A stretch of 64,000 nt of DNA from CAXMST01 sp963793415 (GTDB lineage: Bacteria > Actinomycetota > Thermoleophilia > Solirubrobacterales > 70-9), in NCBI GenBank assembly GCA_963793415.1, contig CAWCAC010000002.1:2728001-2792000 (forward strand), given 5' to 3'. This document shows positions 57,001-64,000 of this stretch, in pieces. A model generated the notes under the pieces. That model ran no database searches and was not told the origin of the DNA. It saw only the letters and a list, made by a program, of their open reading frames with translations. Every line of letters begins with the position of its first letter. Positions within the stretch are counted from its first letter, which is position 1. The position numbers and the translations under genes are program-made.

Positions 57001-57175
57001 GCCGGCGATCCTACTCGGGCGCGCACGACTCCTCGTCTCCACGGCCTTGACTCCGGGTTGGCCTCGCGCGAAGCGACAGTCGCTCGTCCACGACCTTTGC
57101 CGCGATCTACCGACCGTATGGGTACGCAAATCGCGTCAGAGTTCCTGTCGCAGCGACGTCGCTGCTGACCCGGCC

Positions 57176-57490
57176 TCAGAACCCGAGCGCGAACTTGGCG
57201 TCCTCGGACATCATCTCCGGGGACCAGGCGGGGTCGAAGACCATCTTGGGGTAGACGTTGGTGACGCCGTCGATGTCGCCGACGAACTCCTTCATCTGCT
57301 CGGAGACCTGGGGGCCGATCGGGCAGGCGGGCGTGGTCAGGGTGAAGGTGACGTAGACCTCGCCCTCGTTCTCGATCTCGACGTCATAGACGAGGCCGAG
57401 GTTGACGAAGTCGAGGCCGAGCTCGGGGTCGATGACCTCCTCGAGCGCCTCGTAGACCTCCTCGGTGGTGACCTTGATGTCTTCGCTCAT
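57176..57490 (-). CDS. sufT: MIP18/DUF59 iron-sulfur assembly factor (SufT-like)
   Basis: A 104-residue single-domain DUF59 protein: EEVYEALEEVIDPELGLDFVNLGLVYDV at the N-terminus, then VYVTFTLTTPACPIGPQVSEQM with the conserved cysteine. Such proteins assist maturation of iron-sulfur enzymes, and in many genomes they lie in the suf operon; here the gene stands alone, about 33 kb from sufBD. TACCTT lies 6 nt before the ATG, so it is probably leaderless. No SUF-type operator motif is seen in front of it. Confidence 0.88.
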   Translation of the reverse strand: MSEDIKVTTEEVYEALEEVIDPELGLDFVNLGLVYDVEIENEGEVYVTFTLTTPACPIGPQVSEQMKEFVGDIDGVTNVYPKMVFDPAWSPEMMSEDAKFALGF

Positions 57491-57496
57491 TGCCCC

Positions 57497-57502
57497 AAGG
57501 TA
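57497..57502 (-). promoter_or_regulatory. -10 box TACCTT of the sufT-like gene (leaderless)
   Basis: TACCTT on the minus strand, then GGGGCA and the ATG at 57490: 6-nt spacing as at other leaderless genes. Confidence 0.45.
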
Positions 57503-57573
57503 GCGAACCCGGCCCGCGCCCCGGTCGCGTCGGCGAGCGTGAGAGCGGCCCTCATCTAGATTGACGAGGACCG

Positions 57574-58188
57574 ATGGCGATCTTGCTTTTCTGCATCTTC
57601 ATCCTGCTGCCGCTGGCGGAGCTGTTCGTGATCGTCCAGCTCGGCGGGCTGATCGGGATATGGCCGACCCTGGCGCTGCTGCTGATCGACAGCATCATCG
57701 GCGCCGCCCTCGTCCGATCTCAGGGCCGCGGCACCTGGCAGCGATTCAACGAGCAGATGGCCGCCGGGCGGGTGCCGGGCCGCGAGATCGTCGACGGAGC
57801 GATGATCATCTTCGGCGGCGCCCTGCTTCTCACCCCCGGGTTCATCACGGACCTGCTCGGCGTCCTGCTCCTGCTGCCCCCTACCCGCGCGATCTGGCGC
57901 GGGCTGATGAAGCGACTCGCGAGCAGGCATCCGGCAGGCCGCCCTGCCTTCTTCTTCTACGACCGGGTCGGCGACCGCAGCTTCCGCAGGTCGGGGTCCA
58001 CACCGCCCCCCGGCAAGGGAGCCGGAGCTGGAGCCTCCGGGCCCGGATTCGGCGGGCCGCGGCCGGGATCGCCGAACGCGGGCCGCTCCTACGACGTCGA
58101 CGGGACTGCGCACGAGATCAGCGACTCCGAACGCGAGCTCCCGGGCGCCGGTGAGAACCGCAGCGAGCAGGGCGGCTCCGGTGCTTAG
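57574..58188 (+). CDS. fxsA: FxsA-family membrane protein
   Basis: A 204-residue protein. The first 110 residues match the FxsA domain with three or four membrane segments: LLFCIFILLPLAELFVIVQLGGLIG, the LLIDSIIGAALVRSQGRGTW region and GALLLTPGFITDLLGVLLLLPPTR. The glycine/proline-rich tail after residue 130 is disordered. FxsA in E. coli affects F-plasmid exclusion of phage T7; its normal role is unknown. The last 8 bp overlap the start of the next gene (GTGCTTAG). Confidence 0.9.
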   Translation: MAILLFCIFILLPLAELFVIVQLGGLIGIWPTLALLLIDSIIGAALVRSQGRGTWQRFNEQMAAGRVPGREIVDGAMIIFGGALLLTPGFITDLLGVLLLLPPTRAIWRGLMKRLASRHPAGRPAFFFYDRVGDRSFRRSGSTPPPGKGAGAGASGPGFGGPRPGSPNAGRSYDVDGTAHEISDSERELPGAGENRSEQGGSGA

Positions 58189-58906
58189 CCGCCTGATCTC
58201 GTTCGCCGAGCCGGCGGGCGACTCCTACGGCTCCGTCGCGATCGCCGCCGACGGCAGCGCCGCCGCCGTCGTCACCGCCGCCGGCGGCTCCAGCCCCTCC
58301 GTGCTCGACGATGCGACCGCGACCCGCGGCGAGGGGTCGCTGCGGATCGAGGCAGCGTCCGGGACGCTGGTGCTCGGCCTCGTTGCACGGACGACGCCGC
58401 TCGCCTTCGAGACCGGCCCCGACCGCGCGGTCGAGGTCCAGTCGATCGGGGTCAGCGCCTCGCTGACGTCAAACGGCGCCGAGAGCGGGTTCGAGGCCGA
58501 GGGCGTCGCCTGGGCAGTCTCGGGCGAGGACGACCAGGGCTCGATCCGGACCCTGTGGTCGCTCGGGCGCGACGGGCTCTTCGCGATGTTCGCGCTGCGC
58601 GAGCCGCAGGCGGCCAACCACGCCGCCGAAACGGTCGGCGCCGTTCGGATCGCCCCCGACGGCGGCGTCACGGCCTACGAGGAGCCGCTGCTCTCGACCG
58701 AGTACGACGGCGCCGGTCGCCAGACCCGGGCAACGCTCGAGCTGTGGGGCGGCCAGGGCGACGGCATCGCCGACCGCGGTGGCGGCAAGCGGCTCGCCGG
58801 TGGCTGCGGGCGGATCGGCGACGCCGACCTCGAGGCAGCCGCCTTCGCCTGGACCATGGGCGGTAGCCCGGGCTTCGGCGGCTACGAGATCTTCAAAGCG
58901 GCCTAG
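58181..58906 (+). CDS. Soluble beta-rich protein of unknown function
   Basis: A 241-residue protein starting at GTG 58181 within the last codons of fxsA. It begins MLSRLISFAEPAGDSYGSVAIAADG. The sequence is beta-rich, with acidic and glycine-rich turns, GIADRGGGKRLAGGCGRIG near the end and AFAWTMGGSPGFGGYEIF at the C-terminus. There is no signal peptide or membrane segment. I do not recognise the family, though the layout (two similar beta halves, aromatic end) resembles lipocalin-like proteins of the hydroxyneurosporene synthase type. Co-transcription with fxsA is likely. Confidence 0.7.
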   Translation: MLSRLISFAEPAGDSYGSVAIAADGSAAAVVTAAGGSSPSVLDDATATRGEGSLRIEAASGTLVLGLVARTTPLAFETGPDRAVEVQSIGVSASLTSNGAESGFEAEGVAWAVSGEDDQGSIRTLWSLGRDGLFAMFALREPQAANHAAETVGAVRIAPDGGVTAYEEPLLSTEYDGAGRQTRATLELWGGQGDGIADRGGGKRLAGGCGRIGDADLEAAAFAWTMGGSPGFGGYEIFKAA

Positions 58907-58947
58907 CCGCCGGCCCCTGACTTCGCTGCGGCGGGCGCTGCGGCACA

Positions 58948-59595
58948 ATGCCGCCCGTGCCGTTCCGCGCCGTCATCTCGGACTTCGGTGGCGTGCTGAC
59001 CACACCTCTGATCGAAGCCTTCGCCGCCTACCAGGACCACTCCGGGATCGCCCCCGAGCAGCTCGGGACCGCGATCGCCGCCAGCTCGCCCGAGCTCGAC
59101 GGCGCCAACCCGCTGTACGAGCTCGAGTGCGGCCGGATCAGCGAGGGCGAGTTCCTCGACATCCTCCGCACGAACCTCGAGCCGCTGCTCGGGCACCGGC
59201 CAGAGCTGCACCGGTTCAGCGAGATCTACTTCGAGGCCCTGAAGCCGAACGAGCCGATGATCGCGCTGATGGCGTCGCTCCGCGACCGCGGCCTGCGGAT
59301 GGCGATGCTGACCAACAACGTGCGCGAATGGGAGCCGCTGTGGCGCCCGTTCCTGCCCGTCGACGAGATCTTCGAGACAGTTGTCGACTCCGGCTTCGTA
59401 GGCATGCGCAAGCCGGATCCGGCGATCTACGAGCTGACCGTCTCCCGCCTCGACGGGATCGACGCCTCGGAATGCCTGTTCGTCGACGACATGGAGGTCA
59501 ACTGCGACGCGGCCCGCGCGCTCGGCCTCGGCGCCGTCCAGTTCGTCGACAACGAGACCGCGATCCCGCAGATAGAGTCGGCGCTCGAGGTATGA
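58948..59595 (+). CDS. HAD-family hydrolase (HAD-IA, YihX/sEH-N-like)
   Basis: A 215-residue phosphatase-like protein with the Rossmannoid HAD fold. Motif I is ISDFGGVLTTP, with the first Asp in place and Gly instead of the second Asp, as in YihX-type and related members. Motif II is MLTNNVREW, motif III the Lys in GMRKPDPAIYEL, and motif IV CLFVDDMEVNCDAA. The substrate is unknown. It ends 7 bp before the next gene, with which it probably forms an operon (HAD, GNAT-like, VOC). Confidence 0.88.
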   Translation: MPPVPFRAVISDFGGVLTTPLIEAFAAYQDHSGIAPEQLGTAIAASSPELDGANPLYELECGRISEGEFLDILRTNLEPLLGHRPELHRFSEIYFEALKPNEPMIALMASLRDRGLRMAMLTNNVREWEPLWRPFLPVDEIFETVVDSGFVGMRKPDPAIYELTVSRLDGIDASECLFVDDMEVNCDAARALGLGAVQFVDNETAIPQIESALEV

Positions 59596-59602
59596 CCGTC
59601 CG

Positions 59603-60733
59603 ATGAGCGATCTCACCGTTAGGCCCGTCGAGGGCCGCAGCGAGCTGCGCGAGTTCATCATGCTCCCGTTCCGCCTCTACGAGGGCGTCGAGCAGTGGGT
59701 GCCGCCGCTGATCAGCGAGCGCAAGCGCCACCTCGACCGCCGCCGCAACCCCTTCTTCCAGCACGCCGACGCCGAGTACTTCCTCGCCCGCAGCGGCGAT
59801 CGGGTCGTCGGCCGGATCAGCGCCCAGACCGACCGCCGCTTCAACGAGTTCCACGACAACGACTGGGGCATGTTCGGCTTCTTCGAGTGCGAGGACGCCC
59901 CGGAGGTCGCCGCGGCGCTGCTCGACGCTGCCCGCGCCTGGCTCCGGGATCGTGGTCGCGACCACATGATCGGCCCGCTCGACTTCTCGACCAACGACGA
60001 GTGCGGCCTGCTCGTCGAGGGCTACGAGCTGCGACCGCAGATCCTCGAGAACTGGCACCACCCCTACTACGCGGACCTGCTCGAGGGCCAGGGGCTGGTC
60101 AAGGCGATGGACCTCTACAAGTGGAGCCTGCACGTGAGCGGCCGCGACCAGGTGATGCCGGTCATCTTCGAGCTCGCGGACAAGCTCGAGCCCGAGCACG
60201 GGATCAGGATCCGCGGCATGCGCCGACGCGACATGCACGGCGAGATCTCCCGCTTCATGGAGATCTACAACGCGGCCTGGGAGCGCAACTGGGGCTTCGT
60301 GCCGCTGACCGACGCCGAGATCGAGTACTACGCCGCGGAGCTGAAGCCGGTCCTCGACGAGAACTGGGCGATGATCGCCGAGAAGGTCGACACCGGCGAG
60401 GTCGTCGGGGTGGCGCTGACGCTGCCGGACTTCAACCAGGTGCTGAAGAAGCTGAACGGGCGCCTGCTCCCGTTCGGCTGGCTGCGGGCGCTGCGCGAGA
60501 AGCGCCGCGTCGACGCGGTCCGCGTCTTCGCGCTCGGCGTCAAGCCCGAGTACCAGCACACGGGGGTCGCGGCGGCGCTCTACGCGCGCCACTTCGACAT
60601 GGCCGCCGCGACGCCCCAGAAGGGCGGCGAGATGGGCTGGATCCTCGAGGTCAACAAGCCGATGAACAAGGCAATGGAGGCGATGGGCGGCGAGATCGTC
60701 AAGCGCTACCGGATCTACGGAGAGGACCTCTGA
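59603..60733 (+). CDS. GNAT-fold protein of unknown substrate (two-domain)
   Basis: A 376-residue protein. The opening region (SDLTVRPVEGRSELREFIMLPFRLYEG) and the middle GPLDFSTNDECGLLVEGYELRPQI are typical of a conserved, poorly described family. The second half has a GNAT-like core: MIAEKVDTGEVVGVALTLPDFNQ and the acetyl-CoA region AVRVFALGVKPEYQHTGVAAALYARHFDMA. I think it is an acyltransferase, but the substrate is unknown. Its stop overlaps the VOC gene start (TGATG). Confidence 0.8.
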   Translation: MSDLTVRPVEGRSELREFIMLPFRLYEGVEQWVPPLISERKRHLDRRRNPFFQHADAEYFLARSGDRVVGRISAQTDRRFNEFHDNDWGMFGFFECEDAPEVAAALLDAARAWLRDRGRDHMIGPLDFSTNDECGLLVEGYELRPQILENWHHPYYADLLEGQGLVKAMDLYKWSLHVSGRDQVMPVIFELADKLEPEHGIRIRGMRRRDMHGEISRFMEIYNAAWERNWGFVPLTDAEIEYYAAELKPVLDENWAMIAEKVDTGEVVGVALTLPDFNQVLKKLNGRLLPFGWLRALREKRRVDAVRVFALGVKPEYQHTGVAAALYARHFDMAAATPQKGGEMGWILEVNKPMNKAMEAMGGEIVKRYRIYGEDL

Positions 60734-61134
60734 TGAGCGAGGCAGCAGTGAACGTGCGCGGCGTCGACTTCGTCTGCGTCGGGACGACCGACTTCGACCG
60801 GGCCGACCGGTTCTACGGCGAGACGCTCGGGCTCGAGCGCTCGAAGCAGTGGGGAAAGATGCCGGCGCGCGAGTACGAGACCGGCAACCTGACGATCGCG
60901 GTCATGCAGATGGACGCCTTCGGCCAGGAGTTCCAGCCGAGCAACCAGCCGATCGCCCTCCACGTCGACGACGTCGAGGCCGCCCGGGCGAAGCTCGAAG
61001 CCGAGGGCGTCAGCTTCGCGATGGACACGATGGACTCAGGCGTCTGCCACATGGCCCACTTCACCGACCCCGACGGCAATTACCTGATGTTGCACAACCG
61101 GTACGCCCCGAAAGACGTCGGCCCGGGGACCTGA
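60733..61134 (+). CDS. VOC-family (glyoxalase/bleomycin-resistance fold) protein
   Basis: A 133-residue protein of one vicinal-oxygen-chelate domain in two beta-alpha-beta3 halves. It opens GVDFVCVGTTDFDRADRFYGETLGLERSKQWG, with IALHVDDVEAARAKLEAEGVSF and CHMAHFTDPDGNYLMLHNRY in the second half. The usual metal-binding His/Glu are only partly present. The substrate is unknown. ATG 60733 overlaps the upstream stop by one base, so it is translationally coupled. Confidence 0.88.
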   Translation: MSEAAVNVRGVDFVCVGTTDFDRADRFYGETLGLERSKQWGKMPAREYETGNLTIAVMQMDAFGQEFQPSNQPIALHVDDVEAARAKLEAEGVSFAMDTMDSGVCHMAHFTDPDGNYLMLHNRYAPKDVGPGT

Positions 61135-61138
61135 GCAG

Positions 61139-61642
61139 CTAGTTGTCTGAGCCAATCCTGTCCCAGAGGTAAAGCTCCATCGCCTCGGCGGCGAGCTCCA
61201 TCTGGCGCTCTTCTGAAAGCCATTCGAGCACGGTCTCGAGGGCGCGCTCCTCGGTGACGCCGCGGTCGACGGCCTCCTCGCCGCGGAAGCCGGCGGCGAG
61301 CTTGAGTGCCTCGCGCCGGTGCTCGCCGAGCGAGCCGAACGAACCGATCAGGAAGTCGCGGTTCGGGAGCGGATGGCCGACGTCCATCGATGCGTGCCAG
61401 GCGGCGAGCATCGAGAGGTCGTGCTCGTCGAGCTCGGAGATCGCCTTCACGTAGTGCGACTCGAGCTCGTCGTCGGGGATCTCGTCGACCCAGGCGCGGA
61501 CCGCCTCCCCGAGCAGCTGGCGACGCGCCTCACGGCCGACTGAGTCGGCGACCACGCGGATCGCATCGGCTGGATCTATGAAGCAGAGCGGCAACGTGAT
61601 GGCTCCTCGGGTCGTTGGACCATGCGCAGCCAAGATAGACAC
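61139..61642 (-). CDS. Acidic helical protein of unknown function
   Basis: A 167-residue protein with many Glu/Asp and a predicted all-helical fold: DPADAIRVVADSVGREARRQLLGEAVRAWVDEIPDDELESHYVKAISELDEHD, and a closing MELAAEAMELYLWDRIG. There is no signal peptide or membrane segment. I do not recognise the family. Two starts are possible: GTG 61642, with TACCGT 8 nt upstream (leaderless), or TTG 61594, with AGGAG 8 nt upstream. The alternative would give 151 residues. It converges on the VOC gene. Confidence 0.65.
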   Translation of the reverse strand: MSILAAHGPTTRGAITLPLCFIDPADAIRVVADSVGREARRQLLGEAVRAWVDEIPDDELESHYVKAISELDEHDLSMLAAWHASMDVGHPLPNRDFLIGSFGSLGEHRREALKLAAGFRGEEAVDRGVTEERALETVLEWLSEERQMELAAEAMELYLWDRIGSDN

Positions 61643-61739
61643 GGGTCCCGACGGTAAAACGGCGCCGCCTATCGCGCACTGAGCGGGTTTCCGCCACGCG
61701 CCACCGCCGTGGGTCAGGAACGTCGCCCGCAGCGCGACC

Positions 61740-61745
61740 TATGCT
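61740..61745 (+). promoter_or_regulatory. -10 box TATGCT of the helicase-nuclease gene (leaderless)
   Basis: TATGCT ends 6 nt before the ATG at 61752, matching the geometry seen at 33078, 38638 and 52043. Confidence 0.45.
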
Positions 61746-61751
61746 CGGAGC

Positions 61752-64000
61752 ATGGGCCTGCAATTGATCGTCGGACCCCCGAACTCGGGACGCACGGGAG
61801 CGATCCTCGATCGCTTCACGGCCGTGCTCGGGGACGACCCGCTGCTCGTGGTCCCGACCAGCGACGACGTCGATCGCTTCGAGCGCGAGCTCTGCGGGCG
61901 CCCGGGAAGCGGGCTCGGCGGCAGCGTCACCAGCTTCCCCGGCCTGTTCGGAGAGGTCGCGAGGGTCTACGGCCTCGGCGCCCGCGGGACGCTGAGCCGG
62001 ATGCAGCGGGTCTGGCTCTGCCGCGCAGCAGCGCGCGAGGACAGAGAGCTGCGGCTGCTGGCCCGCTCGGCCCGCAGCGAGGGCTTCGCGCCGGCCCTCG
62101 AGGGCCTGATCTCCGAGCTGCAGGCGTCCGGGCTCGACGCCGCGGCCTTCGCACAGCTCGTCGACGAGCTCGACGACGCCGGCGCCTACGAGACCGAGCT
62201 CGTCTCGCTGTTCGGCGCCTACGAGCGGCGCCGTGAGCAACTCGGGCTCGGCGACGAGCACACCTTCGCGAGCGAGGCGACCGCGGCGCTGCGGAGCGAC
62301 GCCGAGCGCTGGGAGCAGCGGCCCGTCCTCCTCTACGGGTTCGACGATCTCTCGCGGGAGCAGATCGAGCTGATCGGCGCGCTCGCGGCCGCCGCGCCCG
62401 TGACTGCGGCGATCGCCTGGGAGCCGCGGGCGGCGCTCGACGCCCGCGGCGAGCTGCTCGGAGACCTGCGGGAGGAGCTGGGCGGGACGGTCGTCGCCGA
62501 GCTCGAGCCGGACAGCTCTCACACCGACAGCGCCACCCTGTTCCACCTGGAGCGCAACCTGTTCGTGCCCGGCGCGGCCCCGGTAGCGCCTGACGGCGCC
62601 CTCAGCATGCTCGTCTCCGCCGGCGAACGCGGCGAGGCCGAGCTGATCGGCCGCCGCATCGCCCGCCTGATCGCGGCGGGCACCGACCCCGACCGGATCG
62701 CCGTCGCCGTCCGCAGCCCTGACCGTCAGGCGCCGCTGCTGGCCCGCGTCCTGGCCTCGCTCGGTGTCCCGGTCGCGGCCGAGGCACGCGTCCCCCTCGC
62801 CCGGACCGCGACCGGATCGACCCTGCTGCGGATGCTGGCGCTGGCCGCGGGCTCGGCTGACGTCTCCGACCTGCTCGCCTTCCTCAGGGGCCCGGCGCGC
62901 GCGGCGCCGTCCTCGGTCGACTGGTTCGAACGCGAGGTGGTCCGCGGCCGGGTCGAAGACGTCGAGGAGGCGATCCGGCTCTGGGAGGCGCGAGCCGAGC
63001 GAGAGATCTGGGGGCTGAGCGCGCTCCGCGACGGCCGCGCCGACGCCACCGCCCTCGCCTCGGTGATCTCCGAGCTCGCCTCCGACATCGCCGAGTACCC
63101 GCACCGGCGCAGCGGCATCGTCCCCGCCGGCAATGCCGCGCTCGAGCTGCGCGCCGCGGCCGAGGTCCGGCGGGCCTGCGCCGAGGCAGCCGAGCTCGGG
63201 CCCGACGCGCCGTCGGCGGCCGAGCTCGCCGAGCTGCTGAGGCTCGTCCGGGTGCCGCTCTGGCGCGGGCCGACCGAGGGCCGGGTCCGGATCCTCAGCC
63301 CCTACCGGCTGCGCGCTACGCGCGTCTTCGACCTGTTCGTCGCCGGCCTCACCGACGGCAGCTTCCCCGGTCCGGGCGGAGCCGACCCGCTGCTCTCCGA
63401 CGAGCGCCGGCGCGAGCTCGCGATCAGGGCCCGGCGCGACGCCGCCGCCGAGGAGCGCTACCTCTTCTACTCCTGCATCTCGCGCCCGGAGCGCAGCCTC
63501 CACCTGAGCTGGCCCGCGACCGACGAGTCGGGCGGCACGATCGCGCGCTCGCCGTTCGTCGACGAGGTCCGCGAGCTGCTCGATCCGCCCCCCGACCCCG
63601 AGCTCGCCGACGACCCTGTCGAGGCGGCGATCTCGCACGTCGCCGGGCTCGCCGATGTCGCCGTCGAGCCCGAGAGCGCGAGCTCGCCCCGCGACCTGAG
63701 GCGGGCGCTTGCAGTGCTGCCCGCCGCCGAGGCCGAGTCGCGGCTCGCCGCGCTCGAGATCGACGAGGGGGTAGCCGCCGAGGTCGGCGGCGGAGTCGCG
63801 GCCGCGCGGGCCCGGGCAAAGCGGGCGCGGGCGCCGGGCCCGCTCGACAACCCTTTCGTCCTCGCAAAGCTCGCCGAGCGCGAGCTGTTCGGCGCCTCGA
63901 CCCTGGAGCAGTACGACCTCTGCTCGTACATGTGGTTCGTCAACAACGAGCTACGGCCGACCCGGATCGAGCCCGACCCCGAGCCGCTCGAGACCGGCGG
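61752..64000 (+). CDS. AddB/RexB-like helicase-nuclease, N-terminal part (runs off the window)
   Basis: An open frame of 749 codons to the right edge. It resembles the B subunit of AddAB/RexAB or a related PD-(D/E)XK recombination nuclease: an SF1-like helicase core, then the start of a RecB-type nuclease domain (STLEQYDLCSYMWFV), whose cysteine would be the first ligand of an iron-sulfur cluster. The Walker A-like loop reads IVGPPNSGRTGAI, with Arg in place of the usual Lys, so ATP hydrolysis by this subunit is doubtful. Other helicase segments are VLLYGFDDLSREQIELI and RVFDLFVAGLTDGSFPG. The partner subunit and the nuclease active site lie outside the window. Confidence 0.8.
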   Translation, partial: MGLQLIVGPPNSGRTGAILDRFTAVLGDDPLLVVPTSDDVDRFERELCGRPGSGLGGSVTSFPGLFGEVARVYGLGARGTLSRMQRVWLCRAAAREDRELRLLARSARSEGFAPALEGLISELQASGLDAAAFAQLVDELDDAGAYETELVSLFGAYERRREQLGLGDEHTFASEATAALRSDAERWEQRPVLLYGFDDLSREQIELIGALAAAAPVTAAIAWEPRAALDARGELLGDLREELGGTVVAELEPDSSHTDSATLFHLERNLFVPGAAPVAPDGALSMLVSAGERGEAELIGRRIARLIAAGTDPDRIAVAVRSPDRQAPLLARVLASLGVPVAAEARVPLARTATGSTLLRMLALAAGSADVSDLLAFLRGPARAAPSSVDWFEREVVRGRVEDVEEAIRLWEARAEREIWGLSALRDGRADATALASVISELASDIAEYPHRRSGIVPAGNAALELRAAAEVRRACAEAAELGPDAPSAAELAELLRLVRVPLWRGPTEGRVRILSPYRLRATRVFDLFVAGLTDGSFPGPGGADPLLSDERRRELAIRARRDAAAEERYLFYSCISRPERSLHLSWPATDESGGTIARSPFVDEVRELLDPPPDPELADDPVEAAISHVAGLADVAVEPESASSPRDLRRALAVLPAAEAESRLAALEIDEGVAAEVGGGVAAARARAKRARAPGPLDNPFVLAKLAERELFGASTLEQYDLCSYMWFVNNELRPTRIEPDPEPLETG

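Noticed and set aside
61530..63638. A 702-codon minus-strand open frame opposite the helicase-nuclease gene
   Set aside because: Repetitive Arg/Gly/Glu composition without motifs; plus-strand frame carries helicase motifs.

Overview
The window is GC-rich, very gene-dense bacterial chromosome with 68 protein genes annotated. It looks like Actinomycetota, most plausibly class Thermoleophilia (Solirubrobacterales-like); this placement is inference. The grounds are an F420-type LLM oxidoreductase, a CysO-like sulfur carrier, a WS/DGAT acyltransferase, a SUF system led by an Rrf2 regulator, many GTG starts and many genes that look leaderless. I saw no rRNA, tRNA, CRISPR array, insertion sequence or phage gene.

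Layout. 1-8.7 kb: the end of an amino-acid ABC ATPase, then a cell-surface polysaccharide locus. It holds two glycosyltransferases, a polyprenyl-phosphate sugar transferase and an O-antigen-ligase/polymerase-like protein, flanked by two related exported clan GH-A hydrolase-like proteins. 8.8-11.8 kb: a CysO-like carrier, its rhodanese-ThiF activating enzyme and HtpX. 11.8-13.6 kb: a NarL/LiaRS-type two-component system. 13.6-23.7 kb: a SUF iron-sulfur assembly regulon in two blocks (rrf2-sufC-sufS-sufU and rieske-sufB-sufD), separated by a lipoprotein, a sulfotransferase and a glycosyltransferase. The same 25-bp operator-like motif precedes rrf2, sufC and the rieske-sufBD block. 23.7-30.3 kb: flavin monooxygenase-like protein, CHRD protein, methyltransferase, DHA2 exporter, LLM oxidoreductase and quinone oxidoreductase. 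30.3-34 kb: zinc ABC transporter (permease frameshifted), divergent from a Fur-family regulator across two dyads.

34-37 kb: a minus-strand set of five genes encoding a membrane protein, an anchored cupredoxin-like protein, a histidine-rich polytopic membrane protein and two 56-residue membrane proteins. One of the small proteins starts with a Cys-Met motif. This is the best candidate for a poorly described, perhaps copper-linked, membrane system. 37-47.9 kb: TenA/PqqC-like protein, redoxin, SDR, TauE/SafE permease, PAS protein, IspH, RDD protein, M28 peptidase, WS/DGAT, DMT transporter and an MDR reductase. 47.9-54.3 kb: CAP protein, acyl-CoA dehydrogenase/oxidase, DUF3089 esterase-like protein, acyl-CoA ligase and a beta-barrel lipoprotein. 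54.3-61.7 kb: PadR regulator divergent from a carotenoid-desaturase-like oxidoreductase through a 38-bp dyad, then ABM, SufT-like, FxsA, HAD, GNAT-like and VOC proteins. The window ends inside an AddB/RexB-like helicase-nuclease.

Cross-cutting signals. Many genes have a TAnnnT hexamer 5-8 nt (commonly 6) before the start codon, the signature of leaderless transcripts. At least two genes, and perhaps four, have no usable ATG/GTG/TTG and seem to start at CTG; two of these overlap the upstream stop as CTGA. One gene is clearly frameshifted (zinc permease), and two more run far into a neighbour.
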